64,000 bases of DNA from contig NC_134028.1 in assembly GCF_964204645.1 (NCBI RefSeq), forward strand, positions 6,923,001 through 6,987,000, read 5' to 3'. Shown here piece after piece: positions 11,632 through 19,389 of this stretch; the stretch's first letter is position 1, and each line of letters starts with the position of its first letter. Origin of the DNA: Tubulanus polymorphus (taxonomy: Eukaryota; Nemertea; Palaeonemertea; Tubulaniformes; Tubulanidae). The notes beneath the pieces were generated by a model. It was not told the origin of the DNA. It ran no database searches and was given only the letters and a program-made list of their open reading frames with translations. The position numbers and the translations under genes were made by a program.

Positions 11632-11838
11632 TCACTTATTCTTATGAGTTCTATACTCTTCTTCAAAAAATGAAGAGTACATCTCTGTGTTAGAATCTGC
11701 AGTAACAGAGGAAGCAGCGATGAATGTGACTGCATCTCGACACTTGTCAACAATATAAGTCGCCAGGCTACAGTTCTTTATTTTAGAACCAGTATTAACA
11801 GCCTTTTTTAAAATAGCACATAAGAAAATAGAATACAT
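11632..11838 (-). CDS. Possible coding exon, unrecognised
   Basis: A minus-strand frame of about 68 codons ends at a stop and contains CSLATYIVDKCRDAVTFIAA and a C-terminal acidic stretch (SSFFEEEYRTHKNK). Its composition looks protein-like, but splice signals are weak (a possible acceptor follows a TTTTAAAAAAG stretch) and no family was recognised. It may be chance or a fragment of a mobile-element protein. Confidence 0.2.
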   Translation of the reverse strand: MYSIFLCAILKKAVNTGSKIKNCSLATYIVDKCRDAVTFIAASSVTADSNTEMYSSFFEEEYRTHKNK

Positions 11839-12065
11839 CTTTCCACTGGAAATGTATCAGTGAACCGTCAGATATCAACAGTAATTATTACATATGATTT
11901 TTGTTTCATTGAATTGTTCATTAAGTTGTAATTTGATCGGAGCCAAGGAGCAGTTTGAGATCATTCAATACCTTAAATAATCACCCTAAAAGTTGAAACG
12001 TCCCCCTTCAAATATGTGGGGGCAATTATCTCATAACGATTGAGAGAAGTGACGGTGAAATAATG

Positions 12066-12150
12066 TGTGCACTCACCGGGGATTGAACCCGGGTCGCATA
12101 GAAATAACAACCAGTAAAATAGAATGAGTCCAATTGGCCGGTGGTTATAC
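12066..12150 (-). other. tRNA-like T-arm / B box, probable SINE relic
   Basis: On the minus strand CCGGGTTCAATCCCCGG (12092-12076) forms a perfect 5-bp T stem around a seven-base TTCAATC loop. Upstream sequence does not fold into a convincing D or anticodon arm, and no acceptor stem closes it, so it is not called as a tRNA gene. Confidence 0.45.
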
Positions 12151-12389
12151 AGCTTGTCATGCATAACAACTGAAACATGACGTGTTGCAGTCACGCGTGG
12201 GCACATGACGTGTTTCATAATGATTAATCCTTTCTTAGAATAATAAAAAGATGGGACACATTTTCTGAAATACCCTGAACTTCAAGACTAAAACTAACTA
12301 CAACTAAACCTGTACCTAAACCCTAAAGCCCCACCCTATATCCCTCCCACCAAAGTCCTACCACCACCCCTATATCCCTCCCTCTGAAG

Positions 12390-12646
12390 CAGGGTCCGAT
12401 CTAAGGAATGAAAGCCACTTGCCCGGGGGCAAGCATATCTGAAATTTTGCTTGCCCCCTCCAAAAGCTTCTTGCCCTACACAGGCAGTCCGATTGGTGGC
12501 ACTATCATCCATTGTATTGAGTGGGGAAAAAGCTTTGTGACATAAAATTGCACTAGCCCCTGGGACAAGTGATAATGATAACCTACTTGCCCTTATGAGA
12601 ATATACTTGTCCCGGGCAATCGGACAAGTGCTTAGATCGGACCCTG
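12390..12646. mobile_element. 257-bp miniature inverted-repeat element
   Basis: A perfect 16-bp terminal inverted repeat CAGGGTCCGATCTAAG is present at 12390-12405 and, reversed, at 12631-12646. The interior is non-coding and has repeated CTTGCCC/GGGCAAG words. The CAGGG terminus is typical of hAT-type elements, but the 8-bp flanks do not match, so the superfamily is uncertain. Confidence 0.8.
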
Positions 12647-12654
12647 AATCCAAC

Positions 12655-12770
12655 AACCACCCCTACATCCCTCCCGGACCCCTTCCCTCCCGCCCTCCCT
12701 CACCCCTTCCCTCCCACCCTCCCTCACCCCTTCCCTCCCCCCAACCCTACCCACCCTCCCCAAACCCCAC
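12655..12770 (+). repeat. CCCTCC-rich polypyrimidine tract, second
   Basis: Same unit type as 9324-9545 (CCCTCCCTCACCCCTTCCCT) and same strand. It lies between the 12390-12646 element and the right arm of the inverted duplication. Confidence 0.8.
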
Positions 12771-12774
12771 GGTT

Positions 12775-12970
12775 AGGTGAGTTGAAATGTTCTGATGTTT
12801 TAGTTAGACGGATGGGAATCTAATGAAGATGAGAGAACATTAAATCACTGTTCAATCACAAGGATGAAGTAATGCAGTGATGTGTACTCTGTATCTGTAC
12901 ACAATGTTACATATATCTGTAACTGTTCAATCAGTATGAAATAAGTACCGCATTTTAATCTACAGAAATT
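12775..12970 (-). repeat. Right arm of the large inverted duplication
   Basis: Reverse complement of 9127-9323 with small indels (for example ATGCGGTACTTATTT in place of CTGCTGTACTTTTTT). See the left arm. Confidence 0.9.
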
Positions 12971-13319
12971 CTAACTCTAAATACACATGATCTGATTGTC
13001 ATGAAGGAACATGACTGATAACAGTTGTATTATTGACATCAGGAACCAGTTTCATATTGATTAGAAATAACATTTGAGTTGATCCCAATTTAGAAAACTT
13101 TTAAACCCACTTACTGAAATAACAATTCCAACCATGAACTAATCCTAGCCAAATATTCACCGATATTAAGAAATTTGAAATGATTGAATAAATGCAACAG
13201 GTTTCTGTGATTTCATTTCAAAACATGGTATATAAGAAACATTATAAAACTGGTCCCTTAAAATCAATTCAACAACCGATGATGAATAAAGGTAAATGTA
13301 ACTTATCTTGAATTTCCAC

Positions 13320-13515
13320 ATTTAGTGATTCCTGATGTCCTGTGCTGAATCCAAGAGTGATTCCTGATGTCCGGTGCAAATCTAAAAAAGTCTGATAGTA
13401 TAACACTGATTCCTTGATGTCCTATGCTGAATCCATGAGTGATTCCTGATGTCCTATGCTGAATCCAAAAAGTCTGATTGCGAAATACTGATTCCTTGTT
13501 TTCCTGCACTGAATC
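13320..13515. repeat. Minisatellite, about 33-bp unit
   Basis: Repeated GATTCCTGATGTCCTATGCT followed by GAATCCA-type words, with a longer spacer (AAAAAGTCTGAT...) between pairs. Open frames on the minus strand are products of the repeat. Confidence 0.8.
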
Positions 13516-14896
13516 AAAATTCCCATCGAACATTTGAAGTGATACCTATAATAGACAAATATAAGATAGTTTACTATCTTAGAAAGTGCAGAAATATCAA
13601 ATCTATAATTCCAGTGGCGTTGGAAGTGCAGCGGCAATAATTTACTGAATGACATTTTTTTCTATGAATACCACGTTTTTGAAGAAATTAAGTAAATTCG
13701 CCGCGGCAATATTTAGAACCTTTCTAAAATGGGTATTTGGCCGCAGCAATCAAAAATTGCTTCCAAGGCGCCGAAGTTCAAACTTACAAATTAAATTGTT
13801 CGCTCCAATCTGCAGTTAATTTATTCACGGGGTTTTTTATCCACATTTTAGGTTTTGAATCCTGAGTTGAACATAAAATATAAACAAGAAAGTAATGAAG
13901 AAACTTGAACAGTTTAATTATTATCCGTTTCTGAAACTGATGGAAAAAAACACTTAAAAGATGAAATAAAACTGACACTGTTTTTACTGTCTGATGTAAT
14001 CAGTTCCCTACGTTTGGACGATGATGTCAATTGTTTATAAAATAGTTTTACACATCTACAAATTAAAACAGAAAGTATCAAAATGATACAGAATACAAAA
14101 ATAAATGAATTCAAACCAGAAACCAAAACTAATTCACAATTTTTTAAAGAACAATTATAGAACAACACCGTGAACCCCATCTATAGAAATATCAGGGGGG
14201 ATGGCGATATGTCGGCTCCCATGGGCCCCCTATTCTAAATTCCTGGATCCACCCGTAGTCATTCAATCCATCAATCCCTTCTCAAGACTCAAGTTGCTTT
14301 TTCTTCGACTGTATTGTCACGCTTGACTAACCCGAACCGCCACGACGATGCACACCGTTGTGCCTCTGAAATATGGTTAGCCACAATATCTGAGATGGAA
14401 TATTTTTCGCCATTTAAACCAATGTTACAAACACTTACCGAATATTGAAATACTGATTTCAGGGGCAGAAAGGAGGGTGGCAATGTTTATATTTAGGTGA
14501 TGTTTTGCTTAATTTCGTGTTACGGTAAAGCACGCCATTTTGATATTACGTCAGTGTACCTCGGATTGGGATTCCCGCGCCGCCGCGAATGTCAAAAGGT
14601 AAAATGTTGGTATCGAGTTGAAACTCGAGAGGTCGAATCCTGATATAGGGAGATTCTCAGCAGCAGCGGCTATTATAGCCACACTATCTGTACATTTTTC
14701 GATTAGATTGGGTTTTTATATTCTACGCAATATTCAAAGAATTTATTCTTGACCACGCTCTGCCTTTAGTTCCGGAGTCGAGATAGTTCTTTGAAGGACT
14801 GTAGACCGACGGTAGACCGAGCCGTAGACACTGGCACCATTTGTTTATTTAATTGGTGAATATCAGTAGTATAGTAGTAGTATCCGCCTTGTTGGT

Positions 14897-15002
14897 ACCC
14901 AGTTCCACAGTTCTGAGTTCAGATTTGACCCTGGGTTAAAACATTGAAAATGAACTAACTTTAACTCAGAGTTAACTCTAACTCACAACTGTGGAACTGG
15001 GT
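14897..15002. mobile_element. Miniature element, GACCCAGTTCCACAGTT family
   Basis: ACCCAGTTCCACAGTTCTGA at the left and its inverse (AACTGTGGAACTGGGT) at the right bound about 106 bp whose interior is also palindromic (AACTCAGAGTTAACTC). Relatives lie at about 35938-36012 and as a tandem pair at 58126-58332. Confidence 0.7.
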
Positions 15003-15592
15003 CGGTCTACGTAGACCTCAAGACCTCTTCTCGCGTAAGATTAATATTGCCCCGGCCCATTTGGATATTGAGTCCACTAGTGCCCCGGCGTGCCCATACA
15101 GTTTCCCAGGCGACGACTGCAGGGCCCCGCGGGGGGGGGGGGGGGTTGACGAGGCCTACTCCATGCATCTCATTGTGATGATGATTTGCTCGATTCATTT
15201 GGATTAATCTCGGAACTAAGCCAGAAACATTTTATATCGGGCCTAAACACCGGCGGGTCTCAGTGTCGGTACCCTCGTCACCCGCGCAACTCTCCAAATA
15301 GCCTAGGCCTATCGTAGGCCTACAGTGAATTTAATGGCTGAAACATTAAACGTACAATTTTATGAATTAAATAATTTGATAATAAAAATCAAAATTTAAT
15401 AGTTTTCCAGGCACGACAAACTTGAATTTTGTTTGGCTTTCGCCATTTTGAGATTCTGGGTTACTTGAACAACTCTAGGCTACATTCTAAAATTGGGGGA
15501 TCCAATGAGATTCTCTTGCGGTTGACTAATGATCATCTGAGAAGGGTTCCAGGCGACAGGCAAAAAATCACGTATTTTCGGGTATTTGGTGC
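15003..15592. other. Intergenic stretch
   Basis: Contains a run of 15 G at 15131-15145 and TAGGCCTA palindromes near 15300-15320. I see no gene. It follows, on the minus strand, the poly(A) signal of the candidate gene at 15625-15957. Confidence 0.4.
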
Positions 15593-15595
15593 TGA

Positions 15596-15601
15596 TTTAT
15601 T
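15596..15601 (-). terminator. AATAAA poly(A) signal for the candidate 110-aa gene
   Basis: TTTATT on the plus strand gives AATAAA on the minus strand, starting 24 nt after the stop codon of the frame at 15957-15625. Confidence 0.35.
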
Positions 15602-15624
15602 TGTTTGAGCCTTCGATCAAGAAT

Positions 15625-15957
15625 TCAGAAACCCCGGGGAACACGGGCAATAAACTTATGATTGCATCCGGAGTCAGTCTTATTGGTAGATTGCCCGTTT
15701 ATATCTCGTCCCTTTTTACAGTAAGCACTCGTTTGCTGGGGGTTATGGTTCGATATGACTTTCGGAAGAATTGGTTGTAATTTCGGCGATTTTTCTTCTT
15801 TAAGTGTGATGCCCCGAGGGCATTCAGTCGAATCCGTCGATGTGCTTTGCTCGGTCGGATAAAAAGTTAAATGGGTCTTAATTCGGAAAGGTTCAAAATG
15901 TTGATAAGTTTGGTGAGGAGGTTTTAACCAGGACATTTGCATGGCATTGTTGACCAA
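15625..15957 (-). CDS. Candidate single-exon gene, 110 residues, unrecognised
   Basis: ATG at 15957-15955 opens 110 codons to TGA at 15627-15625, with AATAAA just downstream. The start lies 119 bp from the oppositely oriented RRP7A start, so the two could share a bidirectional promoter. The protein (begins MVNNAMQMSWLKPPHQTYQH) is rich in Pro, Lys, Thr and Gln, with no membrane segment, zinc site or obvious fold; it has a basic, low-complexity look. No splice donor is obvious within it. It may be a lineage-restricted small protein, the first exon of something longer, or a chance frame in an RRP7A upstream region. Confidence 0.35.
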   Translation of the reverse strand: MVNNAMQMSWLKPPHQTYQHFEPFRIKTHLTFYPTEQSTSTDSTECPRGITLKEEKSPKLQPILPKVISNHNPQQTSAYCKKGRDINGQSTNKTDSGCNHKFIARVPRGF

Positions 15958-16076
15958 TTAATTTTGAGAGTCTCTGCCGCGTTGGATATTCTCGGAGCTA
16001 CCCTATCTAAATCAGCTTGGTGTAATGAACGGTTAATACATCCACGATCAACAACTTCGTCAAATTATATCTCAAC
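15958..16076. promoter_or_regulatory. Presumed bidirectional promoter of RRP7A
   Basis: Short interval between the RRP7A start and the diverging candidate frame. It has no TATA box and moderate CpG content. Assigned from position only. Confidence 0.3.
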
Positions 16077-19000
16077 ATGACTGCCGGCGGTGAGGTGACT
16101 GGAACAGTTATTGTAGCTGGATATACAGGTTCGTTTGACTGAAATACGGAATTGAATTGTAAGATACATTTGAAATTATCTCTAGAGTAAGCCTGTACCG
16201 TAAATCGACCATAATTTTTTTATATACGTGCTTAAAAGTGGACTAAAATGTACGTTTCGATTTTCTTCCAATCTAGATGGCAGCACATCCCGGTTGATGA
16301 TGTATTGAATAAATTGTATGCGGGTGTTTTATTTCAGTAATTCCTATCAGATTCGACGACCACACAACCGTATGTCATGATATGTACATAAAAGAAAATC
16401 AAGTACGTGCGACGTCGAAAGAAAAACCAGCGGGCAAGACTTTGTTCGTGGTGAACGTTCCACCCTATTGTACCAAGGTAACAAATACATAAAGGCTATA
16501 TTTACAGTGCCGTAAACAAACTACACCTGCTACTCCATTGCCCGCCCTTTGTGGAACCCTTTCCACAACACTAACACTCTTTTCACCCTCTAGACGCTAA
16601 TCAAAAATTCAACATCCCCCATTATGAAGATATCTATGCTGTTGTACAACAGTATCGTACATCTAGCCGGTGTAGTTCGTCTTGCCTTGTTACACAGCCT
16701 GTTAGTAAGACACATAATGATATCACATATTACGCATCACTAACAGACTTAGTTTCTATTTTGATATACTCGTCTTTGTGATTGCCGCTATACCATTAGC
16801 TATTCTTATTTCATGATCTAGGGTTAACCTTCATCAGTCACCCGATTGTGGTTTAGCTTCCCGATCGGATCATCCGGTAATGACCATGATTAGGGAACTA
16901 ACTATAACTAAGGATAAACCTTGAGGTATTCAGATGAAAATCACTAAGATTCGCAGAGCTAATGACCCCTACTCATTGTTGACACGGCTTTAATTGATCA
17001 GATGGGTTTCATTCCAAATAGGACTTCGTGTGAAAATATGAGATAATGAAACTAAACTAGTCGGATTACAGACTAAAGCTTGAAATTTGGTCATTGTTCC
17101 CGGCCCTTTACCTCTTAGTGCAATGAATGACAAAATTTTTGTATTGAAATTTTTCAAACCCGGCAACAGTATTAGAGGTAGTTATCACTTTCTTGAATAA
17201 CATATTTGTTTTCATCGTATATTCAGGAAGCGTTGGCGCGGATTTTCACGGAAGCTGGGGACGTTAAGAATGTCTACGTGCAAGACAAGCCTAGCAATGA
17301 TCCGGTGCAGGATTCCGAGTCGGAATATTTCCCGAATTCGAAACGCGCCGACGGATTCAAATGCGCGTACGTCGTATTCGCTAAGGCGTCGTCCATGAGT
17401 AAAGCTCTCAATATGCCGTACGGAAATGGAAGAGTTTTGTCGACCGAAGAAAAGCCGATTGTAACTGGAATTAACAGTGAGTTTTCCTACGAATGTGACG
17501 ATTCTACTTCGACTACTAAATTCATTATATTGTATTCATTGAATTTCCAGACCCAGTTCAGAGAAATCTCGATTAATTTTCAATCATGCAGTGGTACCTC
17601 TTTTATACGAATCTTGTGGGCCAAAGTGAAATTGTAATATTGAAGGGGTTTCGTATTACCCAAATCTTAATTTTGATACATAAACATCTTTCTTAGCTGG
17701 GACATGCTGGAAATCATCATAATAAACTAGTTTCCGTCTTTAACAGAATCGTATTAATTAGGTTCAACAGTAGCTGTGTATATGTTTTAACTGTAATAGT
17801 TAAATTTTAACTCGGGACCCAGTTTCACAACACGTCCACCTGATACTCCATCGACAAAATATCCTATCGTTGGTTCCATCATACAAGGTTTCCGACATAT
17901 GAACAATTATAAGTTTTTACCTTAATAATAAATTTTTCAATTGAGCAGAATGGTACGCTGAACACGTGGAGAAAATGAACACGGATGTGAACGCTTTAAA
18001 AAGAGAAATCGATCAATTCATGGAAATTCATGACCAAAAGCTGGAGGCGGTATGTAGAAAAATAACCCTGACAAGTTGAAACGTTAGAATAGGCATAAAA
18101 TATGTTAGGCTACGTCAGTGGGCTTCCAACGTTCCAAAGCAGGGTTCCTACGACTGCTCGATTCCTTGAAAACTCCTTCTCAACAGAAAAAATGCTTGAA
18201 ACTCCCTCAAAATTCTAGTCTAGTTTGTAGTTGTCCAATAAACTAAGCCGAAATTGGTTCAGTTGGGATTTGTTTTTACACAATTAGGCGGTTACCAAAT
18301 TAGAAACTTACATCTAGGAATGACTGATCTGTAAAAAAATCTGAGCATTCCGTTTCCAAGTTGTTAGTAATACAAAGGCCTGTTCTGATCTTTAATACTT
18401 CACTTAAAATCTTTCTCTTAAAACAGGAGAAGCAGCGAGCTAAAGAAACGGAAGGTGTTCCCGACAAAGATGGATGGGTTACTGTCACGAGGCACGGCAA
18501 AAATAAAGGTGTTCCGCGGACTGAAATACATGAAAAACGCAGCCTAGCAAGGGAGAAAAAAAAACGCAAAGAAAAGGTTCGTTTTCATCTTGATTTTTGA
18601 TAGATCAGCTGCATGCCATCATGTGTGAATAGATTTTAAATACTTAGCCATTGCTACACGAACTTCGCGCAACGTATCAATCCAATTTCTTCAAAACATC
18701 CGCCAGTGTATATGCAGCAATTAAAAAACAGTTACTTTAAGTTATGGTTGATCTTAAGCGCTCCTCGTATTTCGCTGATCACACCCTTAAGGCTCCTCAA
18801 ACACTTCTAAATTTAAAGTTTGTTGTCCTGTAGGTCCTGTTTTTCTCTCACATAGAAAATGCTTTTCATTTTGATTCTTTCATAAGCGGTTAAATTACTC
18901 TTGAAATTCACAACTCAATCGAATATCAAATATTTTGTTGTCATATTTTAGGAGCTGCTAAATTTCTACTCTTTTCAAGCTCGAGACTCCAAAAAAGAAC

Positions 19001-19207
19001 GTAAGTTTGTGTGTATTTTTCGATTGGAAAGTTCCCGTACCTTTCATGCTAAAAAATATGATTCTATAGATATTTTTGATAAAGATTATATTTAAGGTTC
19101 TAAAATCTATTCAATTTGTAGATATTGCTGAATTACGAAAACGTTTCGAGGAGGACAAGAATAAAATCGCGTTGATGAGAGCATCTCGAAAGTTCAAACC
19201 GTACTGA
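16077..19207 (+). CDS. RRP7A: Ribosomal RNA-processing protein 7 homologue
   Basis: Seven exons: 16077-16128, 16338-16477, 17227-17476, 17949-18049, 18427-18576, 18952-19000 and 19122-19207. All have GT-AG introns and consistent phases and total 828 nt, 275 residues (human about 280). Family landmarks are an RRM-like N-terminal half with KTLFVVNVPPYCTK (residues about 52-64) and EALARIFTEAGDVKNVYVQD, then INKWYAEHVEKM, DGWVTVTRHGKN, and the RRP7 signature ELLNFYSFQARDSKKEH with the C-terminal KRFEEDKNK and RASRKFKPY. RRP7 proteins act in the nucleolus in the small-subunit processome, needed for early pre-rRNA cleavage and 40S assembly. The start ATG lies 52 nt before the first donor and gives the usual short lead into the conserved VIPIRF. 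The gene converges on INTS15. Identification is confident. Confidence 0.95.
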
Positions 19208-19244
19208 AAATTCTCAATAGTATGTGTTAAGTGATCTGGTCAGA

Positions 19245-19250
19245 AATAAA
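19245..19250 (+). terminator. RRP7A poly(A) signal
   Basis: AATAAA begins 38 nt after the RRP7A stop codon. The opposing INTS15 signal lies only 56 nt further on. Confidence 0.75.
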
Positions 19251-19305
19251 TAATTCCAAAAATAATTGTCAAACGTGTTGTAATTCATATTTTTATGAAT
19301 CGGTG

Positions 19306-19311
19306 TTTATT
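19306..19311 (-). terminator. INTS15 poly(A) signal
   Basis: TTTATT on the plus strand is AATAAA on the minus strand, 78 nt beyond the INTS15 stop codon (19392-19390). With the RRP7A signal it defines very tight convergent 3' ends. Confidence 0.7.
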
Positions 19312-19389
19312 TACAATTAGCACTGTTTACATCGGTCAAGTGTTTCTCGTACAATGAAGGATACATTACTGTAAAGCTGATGATTTGAG

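Noticed and set aside
12066-12150. tRNA gene
   Set aside because: T arm is present, but no acceptor, D or anticodon stems could be formed.
12336-12656. 106-codon minus-strand frame
   Set aside because: It overlaps a MITE and its terminal repeats; no coding character.
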